Of a stretch of 64,000 bases of DNA, positions 7,701-16,748 are shown in pieces. Within the stretch, counting starts at the first letter, position 1. Each line of letters begins with the position of its first letter. The notes under the pieces were generated by a model. That model was not told the DNA's origin. It saw only the letters and a list, made by a program, of their open reading frames with translations, and ran no database searches. The position numbers were made by a program, and so were the translations under genes. This stretch comes from JBBDIK01 sp040880465 (GTDB lineage Bacteria; Actinomycetota; UBA4738; JBBDHU01). Location: contig JBBDIK010000007.1 in the NCBI GenBank assembly GCA_040880465.1, positions 1-64,000 of the forward strand. The letters are read 5' to 3'.

Positions 7701-9164
7701 TTACGGAAGCGCGAGCGTTGCGTCTTGCGGGAGGCCGGTGAGCACCGCCGGCAAGATCCCCAGGACCAGGATGAGGACCGCGGACGCCGCCACCACCGCA
7801 CCGAGCAGCACCGGCACCCGGATGCGGTGGCGGACCTCCCCTTCGACGAAGATCATCTGCTTCACGACGGCGAAGTAGTACCCCACGCTGATCACCGAGT
7901 TCACGACCATGAATCCGGCGAGCCACGGCCCCATCCCACCCCGCTGGATCGCGGCGAAGAACACCGCGAACTTGGCCCAGAAGCCGGCGGTTGGTGGGAT
8001 GCCCGCGAGCGACACCATGAAGATCGTCATCGACACCGCGATCGCCGGCGCACGCTTGATCAGTCCCGCGTAGTCGGTGAGGAAGGCGCCGGGCTGCTCG
8101 CGTGACATCAGGATGACCACCGCGAATGCGCCGAGGTTCATGATCGCGTAGATCAAGATGTACGTCGCGGCCGCAGCGAACGCCGTCGCGTTCTGTTCCG
8201 GCGTTCCGCCGGCCAGCGCGAACGGCAACAGCATGTACCCCGCCTGCGCCACGCTCGAGTAGGCCAGCAGGCGCACGATCTGGGTCTGCTTCAGCGCGAC
8301 AAGGTTCCCCAGCGTCATCGTCGCCACCGACAGCACCGCGAAGATGGGCGCCCAGAAGCTCGCCTGATGGATGAAGCCGACGAACATCAGCACCAGCAAC
8401 CCGACGAATCCGGCTGCCTTGGAGGCCACCGACAGGAACGCCGCCACCGGGACCGGCGAGCCCTCATACGTGTCGGGCGCCCAGAAGTGGAACGGCACCG
8501 CCGAGACCTTGAACGCGAACCCGCCCACCACGAACAGGATGGCGGCCAGTGCCAGCGGTTGTTGGCCGGCCGGTCCGCCGAGCTTCTGGGCGATCGTCTC
8601 CAGGTTCAGCGAGCCCGTGAGCCCGTAGATCAGGCTCATGCCGTAGAGCATGATCGTCGAGGACAGCACCCCGATCACGAAGAATTTGAGCCCCGCCTCG
8701 TTCGAACGGGCATCCTTCTTCTTGAACGCGGCCATCAGGAAGCCGGGGACCGACACCAGCTCGATCGCGATGAACAACATCAGCAGGTCACGCACCGACG
8801 GCATCAGCATGCAACCCAGGAACGCCATCAGCAACAGGAAGTAGTACTCGCCTTGGTAGAAGTCGCCGTCCCGCAGGTAGCCGTACGAGAGCAGCAGCAC
8901 GACGAACGCCACCGCAAGGAAGAACCCCTTGAACAGCAGCGCGAAGGGATCCACGACGTAGGCACCGTCGAAGGTCGTCGCGTCGGTCCCGATCAACGTG
9001 AGCAGCGCGATGAACGACGCGAGCACACCGACGGCCGAGAGCGGCATCGCGAGGAACTTGCGCTGTTCCCGCAGGAACAGATCGACGACGAGCACGACCA
9101 GGATCGTGACCGAGAGGATGACCTCCGGCAGGATCAGGTGCAGATCGATGGACGGTTGCTGCAT
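7701..9164 (-). CDS. nuoN: NADH-quinone oxidoreductase subunit N (partial cluster copy)
   Basis: A 487-residue, roughly 14-helix antiporter-like subunit of the complex I membrane arm. The NuoN signature is visible as FKVSAVPFHFWAPDTYEG and SVAQAGYMLLPFA. It is the last gene of the ten-gene cluster, nine bases after nuoM. As in other NuoN proteins it should form one proton-pumping unit next to NuoK. A second, divergent NuoN lies at 17891-19324. Confidence 0.94.
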   Translation of the reverse strand: MQQPSIDLHLILPEVILSVTILVVLVVDLFLREQRKFLAMPLSAVGVLASFIALLTLIGTDATTFDGAYVVDPFALLFKGFFLAVAFVVLLLSYGYLRDGDFYQGEYYFLLLMAFLGCMLMPSVRDLLMLFIAIELVSVPGFLMAAFKKKDARSNEAGLKFFVIGVLSSTIMLYGMSLIYGLTGSLNLETIAQKLGGPAGQQPLALAAILFVVGGFAFKVSAVPFHFWAPDTYEGSPVPVAAFLSVASKAAGFVGLLVLMFVGFIHQASFWAPIFAVLSVATMTLGNLVALKQTQIVRLLAYSSVAQAGYMLLPFALAGGTPEQNATAFAAAATYILIYAIMNLGAFAVVILMSREQPGAFLTDYAGLIKRAPAIAVSMTIFMVSLAGIPPTAGFWAKFAVFFAAIQRGGMGPWLAGFMVVNSVISVGYYFAVVKQMIFVEGEVRHRIRVPVLLGAVVAASAVLILVLGILPAVLTGLPQDATLALP

Positions 9165-9173
9165 CTCAGTTCC

Positions 9174-10697
9174 TCACTTGAACAGGGCGAACAGGCTGGA
9201 AACGGCCTCATTCGTGACACCCAGGATCAGCTTCGGGAACAGGCCCAGGATCAGCGTCGCCGCCAGCAGCGGCAGCCATGCAACCCATTCGACCGGCAGA
9301 ACGTCGCTGAAGCGCTTCTCAGACCAGCGGTCGGGCAGCACGCCCATGTTCACCCGCTGCAACATCCACAGGAAGTAGCCGGCCGTGAGCACCGTCCCGA
9401 TACCGCCCGCCACCATCAGCCAGCGGAACAGGCCGACGGACAACCCCGGCGCGGGGTTGAACGCCGACAGCAGTGCCATCACCTCACCCCAGAACCCGGC
9501 GAGGCCCGGTAACCCAAGCGAGGCGATCGCCACGAACGCGAACACCCCACCCAGGTACGGCATCTTCTGCGACATCCCGCCTCCGATCTGCGCGATCTCG
9601 CGCGTGTGGTAGCGGTCGTAGATCGACCCGACGCAGAAGAACAGCATGCCGGTGATGATCCCATGCGCCACCATCCCGAAGATGGCGGCGTTGATACCGA
9701 TCTCGGTCAGCGTCGCGATGCCGAGCATCACGAACCCCATGTGACCCACCGACGAGAAGGCGATCAGCCGTTTCAGGTCCTTCTGCGCCAGACACGCGAG
9801 CGCGGCGTAGATGATGGCGATCGCCGCGAGGATCCCGATGAGTGGAGCGTAGGCCCTGGCTCCGTCCGGCAGGACCGGCAACGCGATACGTACGAACCCG
9901 TACGTCCCCATCTTCAGCATGATCCCGGCCAACAAGACCGAGCCGATCGTCGGCGCCTCGGTGTGCGCGTCGGGCAACCACGTGTGGACGGGCCACATCG
10001 GCACCTTGATCGCGAACCCGAGCATGATGCCGCCGAACGCGATCAGCTGGAACGTGTGGCCGAACGCGCCGTCCGCGCCGAGCCTCGTCAGGTCCACGAT
10101 GTCCCATGTGTGTGGGCCCGGCGATGCGAAGTACAACCCCAGGAACGCCAGCAACATGAACACCGACCCGAACAGCGTGTACAGGAAGAACTTGATGGAG
10201 GCGTACTGGCGGTTCGCGCTGCCCCACACCGCGATCAAGAAGTACATCGGGACCAGGACCAGTTCCCAGAAGACGAAGAACAGGATCAGGTCGAACGCGA
10301 TGAACGTGCCGGCCATCCCGGTCTGCAGGAGGAGCATCAGGGCCAGGAACGCCTTGGTCTTGCCCGGGTCGGGCACGTACCGGTAGGTGTAGATGGCGCA
10401 CAGGAACGAGAGCGCGAACGTCAGCTCGTACAGCGGGAGTGAGATCCCGTCGATGCCGACGTGGTAGTTCGCCCCGATCACCGGGATCCAGGGCACGCTC
10501 AGCTCGTACTGCAGGCCGGTCGCGTGGAAATCGTAGCCGGGGAGCATCGCCAGCGCGGCCAGCATCGCGAGCCCTGTGACGAGGATCCCCGCGATGCGGA
10601 TCGTCCGGTCCTTCTCCTTCGGGATCAACAGGATCGCGACGGCTCCCGCTATCGGCAGGAACGTCGCGATCGTGATCGCTGAGTTCTCCCAGGTCAT
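9174..10697 (-). CDS. nuoM: NADH-quinone oxidoreductase subunit M (partial cluster copy)
   Basis: A 507-residue antiporter-like subunit, with the conserved segment KVPMWPVHTWLPDAHTEAPT and KRLIAFSSVGHMGFVMLGI. It is a proton-translocating unit of the membrane arm, between NuoL and NuoN. It starts ATG at 10697, 15 bases after nuoL. Length and motifs are normal for NuoM. The paralogue at 19321 has the same hallmarks. Confidence 0.95.
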   Translation of the reverse strand: MTWENSAITIATFLPIAGAVAILLIPKEKDRTIRIAGILVTGLAMLAALAMLPGYDFHATGLQYELSVPWIPVIGANYHVGIDGISLPLYELTFALSFLCAIYTYRYVPDPGKTKAFLALMLLLQTGMAGTFIAFDLILFFVFWELVLVPMYFLIAVWGSANRQYASIKFFLYTLFGSVFMLLAFLGLYFASPGPHTWDIVDLTRLGADGAFGHTFQLIAFGGIMLGFAIKVPMWPVHTWLPDAHTEAPTIGSVLLAGIMLKMGTYGFVRIALPVLPDGARAYAPLIGILAAIAIIYAALACLAQKDLKRLIAFSSVGHMGFVMLGIATLTEIGINAAIFGMVAHGIITGMLFFCVGSIYDRYHTREIAQIGGGMSQKMPYLGGVFAFVAIASLGLPGLAGFWGEVMALLSAFNPAPGLSVGLFRWLMVAGGIGTVLTAGYFLWMLQRVNMGVLPDRWSEKRFSDVLPVEWVAWLPLLAATLILGLFPKLILGVTNEAVSSLFALFK

Positions 10698-10712
10698 CGG
10701 TCCTCTTCTCCC

Positions 10713-12731
10713 TTACGGTTGGATCGTGATGATGATGATGGTCAACAACGCCAGCCCAAGGATGAGTAGCGCCGCGTAGCGCTGCACCCGCCCGGACTGG
10801 AGGTACTTGAGGATGCCGCCGGCCTCGGCGACCGTCTCGGCCGCGCCGTCCACGACGCCGTCGATCACCTTCTGGTCGAACCAATACGTGACGACGCCGA
10901 GTCCGCGCGCCATCATCGGCATCGCGTTCACGATGCCGTCCAAGATGTGCTGGTTCGTCCAGTTCGCGAACACGGAGAGCTTGTCGCGGACCGGGCGGAC
11001 GAACGCCCAGTCGTAGAGCTCATCCTGGTAGTACTTGCGCTCCAGCACCGTATACACGCGCCCCAGTGCCCGGGTCGGGTCGCGTTCCTGCCAGCGCCGG
11101 TACAGCGCGTAGCCCACACCGATCCCGATGAAGGCCGCCGCGGTCGACAGGAGCGCGATCCACGGGATGAGCTTGGCCTCCTCGATCTCCTCGAAGAAGA
11201 CCCACTGCCCGAACAGCCCCTGGAAGACCGGCGAGCCGATCCACCCGACGAAGATGGACGCCGCGGCCAGCGCGATCAGCGGGCCGGTCATCGACGGCGG
11301 GCTCTCGTGGGGATGAGCGTGGCCGCGGTAGGTCCCGAAGAAGGTCATCAAGACGCAGCGGGTCATGTAGAACGCCGTCAGGACGGCGGTCCCTAGCAGT
11401 GCGTAGAAGAGCCAGGAGCCCTCGTGGTTCGCGACGACGAGCAGCTCGTCCTTGGACCAGAAGCCCGCCAGCCCCGGGAACCCGGCAAGGGCCAGCGCCC
11501 CGATGAGGAACGTCCAGAACGTGATCGGCATCTTCTTCCACAGGCCGCCCATCTCGGACATGTTGTTCGAGTGGACCCCGTGGATCACCGCCCCGGCCGC
11601 AAGGAACAGCAACCCCTTGAAGAAGGCGTGGGTGAATAGGTGGAAGAAGCCGGCCGTGTAGCCCGCTTCCCCCATCGAGAGCCCCGCGACCATGAACGCG
11701 AGCTGCGAGACGGTCGAATACGCCAAGACGCGTTTGATGTCGTCCTGGACGACCGCCAGGAACGCGGCCCCGAGCATCGTGATGGCCGCCACGACCGAGA
11801 CGGTGGTCAGTACCCACTGTTCGGCATGCAGGAAGACCTCGAAGAGGCGTCCGACCAGGTAGACGCCGGCTGCAACCATCGTCGCGGCGTGGATCAGCGC
11901 GGATACCGGCGTCGGACCGGCCATCGCGTCCGGCAGCCACGTGTTCAGCGGGAACTGCGCAGACTTTCCGATCGTTCCACCGAACAGCAGGATGGCGGCC
12001 ATCGAAACAGCTAGGCGCGAGACCGTCTCGCCGTTCTCACCGGCGATGACGTGGCCGATCTCGGCGATGTTCGCCGTGGTGAAGCCCGTCAGGCCGATCA
12101 GGATGAATACCCCGAACATGAACGGGATGTCGCCGATCCGGGTCGTGATGAACGCCTTGATCGCGGCGTTCGAGTTCTTCTTCTCCTCGTACCAATGGCC
12201 GATCAGCAGGTACGAGCACACCCCCATCACCTCCCACCCGACCAGCAACTGGATCAGATTGTCGGCGATGACGACGTTGAGCATCGCGGCGGTGAATAAC
12301 GAGAGCACGACGTAGAACCACGTGAACCGCGTGTCGCCGTGCATGTACCCCAACGAATAGACGTGCACGCACAGCGAGATCGACGTGACGACGACGAGCA
12401 TGATCGCGGTCAGGCCGTCGACGTACTGGCCGAGGCCAACGTCCAGCGAGCCGATGGAGAACCACGGTACGGCGCTGGTGTACGTCTCGCCGCCCTGAAC
12501 GAAGTGCCAGAGGACCCCCAGCGAGAGGCCGAACGCGAGCACCAGGGCCCCGATGCCGAGCAGCGCGCCCTTGCCGGGAACCCGCTTGCCGAGGAAGAGC
12601 GTGGCCGCCGCGGACAGCAACAGCAGTACGGGGATGATCCAGGTGTAGCGGATCAGACCGGGGACCACGGCGGCGGCCTCGTGGACGGTCTCGGACGCGT
12701 GTTCGCCGGCTTCGGCGAGGAAACTCACCAC
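10713..12731 (-). CDS. nuoL: NADH-quinone oxidoreductase subunit L (partial cluster copy)
   Basis: A 672-residue NuoL, the distal antiporter-like subunit with the long lateral helix at its C-terminus. The motif LNTWLPDAMAGPTPVSALIH is intact and distinguishes NuoL from NuoM/N. It starts with GTG at 12731 and overlaps the end of nuoK by seven bases, indicating translational coupling. It is about 50 residues longer than the copy in the complete operon. Confidence 0.95.
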   Translation of the reverse strand: MVSFLAEAGEHASETVHEAAAVVPGLIRYTWIIPVLLLLSAAATLFLGKRVPGKGALLGIGALVLAFGLSLGVLWHFVQGGETYTSAVPWFSIGSLDVGLGQYVDGLTAIMLVVVTSISLCVHVYSLGYMHGDTRFTWFYVVLSLFTAAMLNVVIADNLIQLLVGWEVMGVCSYLLIGHWYEEKKNSNAAIKAFITTRIGDIPFMFGVFILIGLTGFTTANIAEIGHVIAGENGETVSRLAVSMAAILLFGGTIGKSAQFPLNTWLPDAMAGPTPVSALIHAATMVAAGVYLVGRLFEVFLHAEQWVLTTVSVVAAITMLGAAFLAVVQDDIKRVLAYSTVSQLAFMVAGLSMGEAGYTAGFFHLFTHAFFKGLLFLAAGAVIHGVHSNNMSEMGGLWKKMPITFWTFLIGALALAGFPGLAGFWSKDELLVVANHEGSWLFYALLGTAVLTAFYMTRCVLMTFFGTYRGHAHPHESPPSMTGPLIALAAASIFVGWIGSPVFQGLFGQWVFFEEIEEAKLIPWIALLSTAAAFIGIGVGYALYRRWQERDPTRALGRVYTVLERKYYQDELYDWAFVRPVRDKLSVFANWTNQHILDGIVNAMPMMARGLGVVTYWFDQKVIDGVVDGAAETVAEAGGILKYLQSGRVQRYAALLILGLALLTIIIITIQP

Positions 12732-13027
12732 TTGAGCAACCTCACGTCGTCGACGTTCGAGGACTCACGGTTCCGGTAGATCAGGATGACGATGGCGAGC
12801 CCGACGCCGATCTCGGCGGCCGCAACCGCGATGACGAAGAGCCCGAACACCCCGCCCGACATGTCCTTGAGGAACTGGGAGAAGGCGACCAGGTTCACGG
12901 TGACGGCGTTCAGCATCAATTCGATCGACATCAGGACCATCACGGCGTTCCGGCGCGCCAGTACGCCGTAGATGCCGATCGCGAAGAGGGCAGCACCGAA
13001 TATGAGTGCGATCGGAAGGTGGATCAC
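12725..13027 (-). CDS. nuoK: NADH-quinone oxidoreductase subunit K (partial cluster copy)
   Basis: Exactly 100 residues and three membrane helices, the usual NuoK size. The conserved membrane glutamate lies in MSIELMLNAVTVNL, with another acidic residue in AAEIGVGLAIV. The GTG start at 13027 overlaps the nuoJ stop (GTGA). A longer open frame upstream is a shadow of nuoJ and was not used. Confidence 0.94.
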   Translation of the reverse strand: MIHLPIALIFGAALFAIGIYGVLARRNAVMVLMSIELMLNAVTVNLVAFSQFLKDMSGGVFGLFVIAVAAAEIGVGLAIVILIYRNRESSNVDDVRLLKW

Positions 13028-13515
13028 GACTCGTCCTTCCTGGCGATCACGACCGCCCCGATCAGGGCCGCCAGCAGGAGCATCGAGACGACCTCGAAGG
13101 GCAGAACGAACTTGTCGAAGATCAGGGCGCCGATCTCGGTGGTCGATGCGGGCTCGGGGGTGAAGACGGCGCCGCCGAAGGCGTTCCAGAGCAGCCAGGC
13201 GATGCCGCCGAACACAACGAGGCCGACGACGGCCGCGAGCCCACGCTGCTGGTTGTCCAGTGCCTCGCGCCCGATCGGCGCTTTCGTCAGCATCAGCGCG
13301 AACAGCAGCAGCACGACGATGGCGCCGACGTAGATCAGCACCTGGACCCACGCGACGAACTCGGCCCCGAGCACCAGGAACACACCGGAGACGGCGGAGA
13401 GGGCGACGACGAGGAAGAGCGCGCCGTGAACGACGTTGCGGGTCGTCACGACACGGAGCGCAGCGGCGGTCCCGGCAACCGCGAGCACGATCAGCGCGAT
13501 GTCGAGTCCGCTCAC
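13024..13515 (-). CDS. nuoJ: NADH-quinone oxidoreductase subunit J (partial cluster copy)
   Basis: A 163-residue, five-helix membrane subunit with the NuoJ start pattern RNVVHGALFLVVALSAVSG and the conserved QVLIYVGAIVVLLLFALML helix. It forms part of the proton channel linking NuoH to the antiporter subunits. It overlaps nuoI upstream and nuoK downstream by four bases each, so translation is coupled. Confidence 0.94.
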   Translation of the reverse strand: MSGLDIALIVLAVAGTAAALRVVTTRNVVHGALFLVVALSAVSGVFLVLGAEFVAWVQVLIYVGAIVVLLLFALMLTKAPIGREALDNQQRGLAAVVGLVVFGGIAWLLWNAFGGAVFTPEPASTTEIGALIFDKFVLPFEVVSMLLLAALIGAVVIARKDES

Positions 13516-14327
13516 AACCCTGCCTTCTTCCGCGCGGCCATCATCGCGGCCCGCTTCGCCTTGCCCTCCGCGACCCGCGCGTCGGTCCCCTTCGCCAGCT
13601 CCTCCGCCAGTACGCGGTCATGCGTCTCCTGATCCGGTTCAACGTGCGGCGCCGGGGCACTCGCCGGCGGTGGGACTGCCGCGGCCTCAGGGGCTAGGGC
13701 AGTCGGAGGGGCGGGTGCCGAAGCCGGCGCGGCGACTATGACCGGAGCGGATACGGAGGGAATCGGAGCCGCAGAGGCTTCGGCCCCGCCATGCTCGTCC
13801 ACTTCAGGCTCAGGTTCCGGCTCCGCGCCTTCCTCGAGCGCCGGCGGCGGGAGCACGCCGGTCGTCCACTCCTCAAGCTTCTCCTTGTCGTGGTACAGAC
13901 CCGCGATCTCGTACTCGGCGTACTCGAACTCGGGGCTCCAGAACAGCGCGTCGAACGGGCAGACCTCGACGCAGATGCCGCAGTACATGCACAGAGCGAA
14001 GTCGATGTCGAACTTGTCGAGGATCTTGACCGACCGTGACTTGCCGCCGCTCGCCGGCTCGTGAGATTCCTTGTGCGCGTCGATGTAGATGCACCAATCC
14101 GGGCACTCGCGCGAGCACATGTAGCAGACGGTGCAGTTGGCTTCCTTCAGCGCGATGACCCCACGCGTGCGAGGCGGAAGGTCCGGTTTCTCGTGCGGGT
14201 ACTGCTGGGTGATGGCCGGTTTCAGAGCGTGCTTGAGCGTGACCCCGAGGCCCTTGAGCAGTCCGAAGCCCGGCTTGAAACTGCTGCCACCGTCGCCTTC
14301 GGGCCGTCCGTTCGTCTCGTCCGTCAC
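13512..14327 (-). CDS. nuoI: NuoI-like 2x[4Fe-4S] subunit with a long C-terminal extension
   Basis: Residues 1-160 form a NuoI-type domain with two [4Fe-4S] motifs, CTVCYMCSRECP (65-76) and CMYCGICVEVCP (113-124), which pass electrons toward NuoB. About 110 extra residues follow: an acidic/Ala-Pro-rich linker (about 162-236), then a charged helix (237-267) containing ELAKGTDARVAEGKAKR. Nearly the same segment opens the cytochrome b C-terminal subunit at 49664. The NuoI of the complete operon (165 residues) lacks the extension. The start is nine bases after nuoH. A docking role for the tail is my inference. Confidence 0.9.
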   Translation of the reverse strand: MTDETNGRPEGDGGSSFKPGFGLLKGLGVTLKHALKPAITQQYPHEKPDLPPRTRGVIALKEANCTVCYMCSRECPDWCIYIDAHKESHEPASGGKSRSVKILDKFDIDFALCMYCGICVEVCPFDALFWSPEFEYAEYEIAGLYHDKEKLEEWTTGVLPPPALEEGAEPEPEPEVDEHGGAEASAAPIPSVSAPVIVAAPASAPAPPTALAPEAAAVPPPASAPAPHVEPDQETHDRVLAEELAKGTDARVAEGKAKRAAMMAARKKAGL

Positions 14328-14336
14328 TCGCTCCCC

Positions 14337-15383
14337 CTAGAGAACCTTGATGACCGCTGTGACCAGCACCAACGCGAGCGCCAGTGGGATCAGGACGACC
14401 CAGGCGAACCTCTGGAGCTGGTCCTCACGCAACCGTGGATAGGTTGCGCGCAGCCAGATGATGAAGAACGACAGGGCCCCGATCTTCGCCAGCATCCAGA
14501 TGGGCGGCGGGATGGGGATGCCCGCGATGCCCTCGTAGCCGCCGAGGTACAGGATCGAGGCCAGCGCCGAGAGCGCCACGATCCCCCCGTACTCGGCCAG
14601 CAGGAAGAACGCGAACTTCAATCCGGTGTACTCGGTGTAGGCGCCGAAGATGATCTCGGAATCGGCGACCGGCATGTCGAACGGCGGACGCGTGAGTTCC
14701 GCCAGGGCCGCGGTCATGAAGATGATGAACCCGAGGGCTTGCCAGGGGTAGAAGATGTTCCAGGCGGGCAGGATGTCGCCGAGCCCCGTGAACAGCGGCT
14801 CGCCCTGCGCCTCGACGATGTCCACCATCGACATCGACCCCACCTGCATCACGATGGCAGCGGTGGCCAGGATCAGGGGCAACTCGTAGGCGATGAGCTG
14901 GGCAGCCGCACGGATCGCGCCGATCAGCGAGAACTTATTGGCGCTCGCCCATCCGGCCATCAGCACACCGATGACCGAGACACCCGTGATCGCCAGCGCG
15001 AAGAACACGCCGACATCCAGGTTCAACGCCCAGATGGTCGGTCCGAACGGGATCACGACGAACAGGACGATGTACGGGATCATCGCGACCGCCGGCGCCA
15101 TCGTGAACACCACGGGATCGGCAGCCTTCGGGATGATGTCCTCCTTCTGGATGAACTTCACCCCGTCCGCGACCAGCTGCGCCCAGCCGTGGAACTTCCC
15201 GGCCTCCATCGGTCCCAGCCGCGACTGCATGTGCGCCAGTGTCTTGTGTTCGGCGTAGCCGACCATCATCGGCGCGACCAGGAAGAATCCGACCACGACG
15301 GCTGCCTTGACGATCAAGACCAGCCAGAAGTTGGAGAACGTCGAGTCGACGATGCTGGTGGCCTGAGCGAGCATCTCGGTCAC
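14337..15383 (-). CDS. nuoH: NADH-quinone oxidoreductase subunit H (partial cluster copy)
   Basis: A 348-residue NuoH, the membrane subunit that shapes the quinone pocket. Typical segments are AEHKTLAHMQSRLGPMEAGKFHGWAQ in spaced form and the E-LTRPPFDMPVADSEI loop. The helix-5/6 acidic loop that contacts NuoD is present, which is notable because this cluster has no nuoD. It follows nuoC by two bases. Confidence 0.94.
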   Translation of the reverse strand: MTEMLAQATSIVDSTFSNFWLVLIVKAAVVVGFFLVAPMMVGYAEHKTLAHMQSRLGPMEAGKFHGWAQLVADGVKFIQKEDIIPKAADPVVFTMAPAVAMIPYIVLFVVIPFGPTIWALNLDVGVFFALAITGVSVIGVLMAGWASANKFSLIGAIRAAAQLIAYELPLILATAAIVMQVGSMSMVDIVEAQGEPLFTGLGDILPAWNIFYPWQALGFIIFMTAALAELTRPPFDMPVADSEIIFGAYTEYTGLKFAFFLLAEYGGIVALSALASILYLGGYEGIAGIPIPPPIWMLAKIGALSFFIIWLRATYPRLREDQLQRFAWVVLIPLALALVLVTAVIKVL

Positions 15384-15385
15384 GG

Positions 15386-15898
15386 TCAGTCTTCGATCTC
15401 TTGGTCGCCGGGCCAGATCTTGGCTTCGCGGGTCATGAGCGGGAAGTCCTTGCGCAGTGGGTTCCCCTCGAACTCCTCGGAGAGCAGGAGCTTGACCGGC
15501 TGCGGGTGCCCTTCGAACGCGATCCCGAACATCTCGGTCGCCTCGCGTTCGTGCCAGTTCGCGCCCGGGTAGATATCCGAGAGCGTCGGACAGGTCATCT
15601 CGTCCTTGGCCAGGCGCACCTTGAGACGCACGTGGTGGTGATGGGTGGTCGAGTACAGATGCGTCACGACCTGCATACCGTCGTCGCCGAAGTCCACGCC
15701 CCCGGTGAAGTCGAAATAGTCCAGATCCAGCGCGGGATCGTCGCGCAGGAACGTCGCGACCTCGCGGTAGCGCTGAGGAGTGATGGTCGCGGCCGCGTGC
15801 CCGAACTGGTCCTGGAAGTCCAGGATGTCCTCGCCGTATTGCGCCCGGAGGCGCGTCTCGACGTCAGCGGGTGGCAGCGGGCGCGGTGAGCTTGCCAC
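15386..15898 (-). CDS. nuoC: NADH-quinone oxidoreductase subunit C (partial cluster copy)
   Basis: A 170-residue NuoC with the family end motif WHEREATEMFGIAFEGHP and NPLRKDFPL. It is a free NuoC, not a CD fusion. Its start overlaps nuoB by 35 bases. The next gene, two bases after its stop, is nuoH, so the place where nuoD, E, F and G would normally lie is empty. NuoC usually packs against NuoD, so it probably needs a NuoD supplied in trans. Confidence 0.92.
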   Translation of the reverse strand: MASSPRPLPPADVETRLRAQYGEDILDFQDQFGHAAATITPQRYREVATFLRDDPALDLDYFDFTGGVDFGDDGMQVVTHLYSTTHHHHVRLKVRLAKDEMTCPTLSDIYPGANWHEREATEMFGIAFEGHPQPVKLLLSEEFEGNPLRKDFPLMTREAKIWPGDQEIED

Positions 15899-16376
15899 TC
15901 CACTTCTCCTGGATGTCTTCGTCCTTGATCTTCTCCTGCAGCTTGATGATGCCGTGCAGGAGCGCCTCGGGACGGGGCGGGCACCCGGGGACGAAGACGT
16001 CCACCGGCACGATCTGATCGACGCCTTTGGTCACCGCGTAGGAATCCCAGTAGGGGCCACCGCAGTTCGAGCAAGAGCCGAACGAGATGACGTACTTGGG
16101 CTCGGGCATCTGGTCGTACACACGCTTGAGCGCCGGCGCCATCTTGTCGGTCAGCGTGCCGGCGACGATCAACAGGTCCGCCTGACGCGGACCGTGGGCG
16201 ACGGGGATCGCGCCGAGGCGGATGAAGTCGTGCTTGGACGTCGAGGTCGCGATCAGCTCGATCGCGCAGCAGGCCAGGCCGAAGTTCATGACCCACAGGG
16301 AGTACCGGCGCCCCCAATTGAGCAGGAATTTGACCGGCTTGATCCGCGGGATGGGACCGTTCTCGATCAGACCCAC
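15864..16376 (-). CDS. nuoB: NADH-quinone oxidoreductase subunit B (partial cluster copy)
   Basis: A 170-residue NuoB carrying the N2 [4Fe-4S] cluster: tandem cysteines in GLACCAIE (36-37), one in GSCSNCGG and one in VPGCPPRPE. GTG at 16376 is chosen because it overlaps the end of nuoA and opens the homologous region (VGLIENGPIPRIK). A much longer frame upstream is a shadow of nuoA. The full N2 ligand set argues that it is functional. Confidence 0.93.
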   Translation of the reverse strand: MGLIENGPIPRIKPVKFLLNWGRRYSLWVMNFGLACCAIELIATSTSKHDFIRLGAIPVAHGPRQADLLIVAGTLTDKMAPALKRVYDQMPEPKYVISFGSCSNCGGPYWDSYAVTKGVDQIVPVDVFVPGCPPRPEALLHGIIKLQEKIKDEDIQEKWSGKLTAPAATR

Positions 16377-16702
16377 CGGAGCACGCCCTTCTTGTACGCG
16401 TACAGGAGCCCGACGGCCAGGATGCCGATGAAGATGGCCATCTCGATGACCCCCTGCATCCCGAGCCCGACGAAGACCTTCGCCCACGGGAACAGGAACA
16501 CGGATTCGACATCGAAGATGACGAACAGGAACGCGTAGACGTAGTAGCGGATCTGGGTGTGCGCCCAACCCTCGCCGACGGGATCGATGCCGCACTCGTA
16601 GGTGGAGAGCTTGGCGACCGAGGGGCGGCGGGGGGCGACGACGCGGGCCCCGAGGAATGCAACGGCTACGAGCAGAGCGCCCCCAAGCGCAACTGCGAGC
16701 AC
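16367..16702 (-). CDS. nuoA: NADH-quinone oxidoreductase subunit A (partial cluster copy)
   Basis: A 111-residue, three-helix subunit with the signature STYECGIDPVG, the cysteine loop near the quinone site, and FDVESVFLFPWAK. GTG 16702 is the first usable start after an in-frame stop nine codons upstream; no clear ribosome site is seen and a few N-terminal residues may be missed. It is the first gene of the A-B-C-H-I-J-K-L-M-N cluster. Confidence 0.92.
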   Translation of the reverse strand: MLAVALGGALLVAVAFLGARVVAPRRPSVAKLSTYECGIDPVGEGWAHTQIRYYVYAFLFVIFDVESVFLFPWAKVFVGLGMQGVIEMAIFIGILAVGLLYAYKKGVLRWV

Positions 16703-16748
16703 GACGGCATACGACTGGTAGTAGATCTAGGCCCCCAACGCTGAGACT

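Noticed and set aside
8367..9512. A 381-codon open frame on the plus strand opposite nuoN/nuoM
   Set aside because: Its product is rich in Arg, Gln, His and Asp with no domain or membrane pattern, as expected for the reverse strand of a high-GC membrane protein gene. The minus-strand nuo genes account for this DNA.
15380..15400. Possibility of a hidden or frameshifted nuoD between nuoC and nuoH of the partial cluster
   Set aside because: Only two bases separate the genes, and no NuoD motif such as GPQHPSTHG occurs there in any frame.
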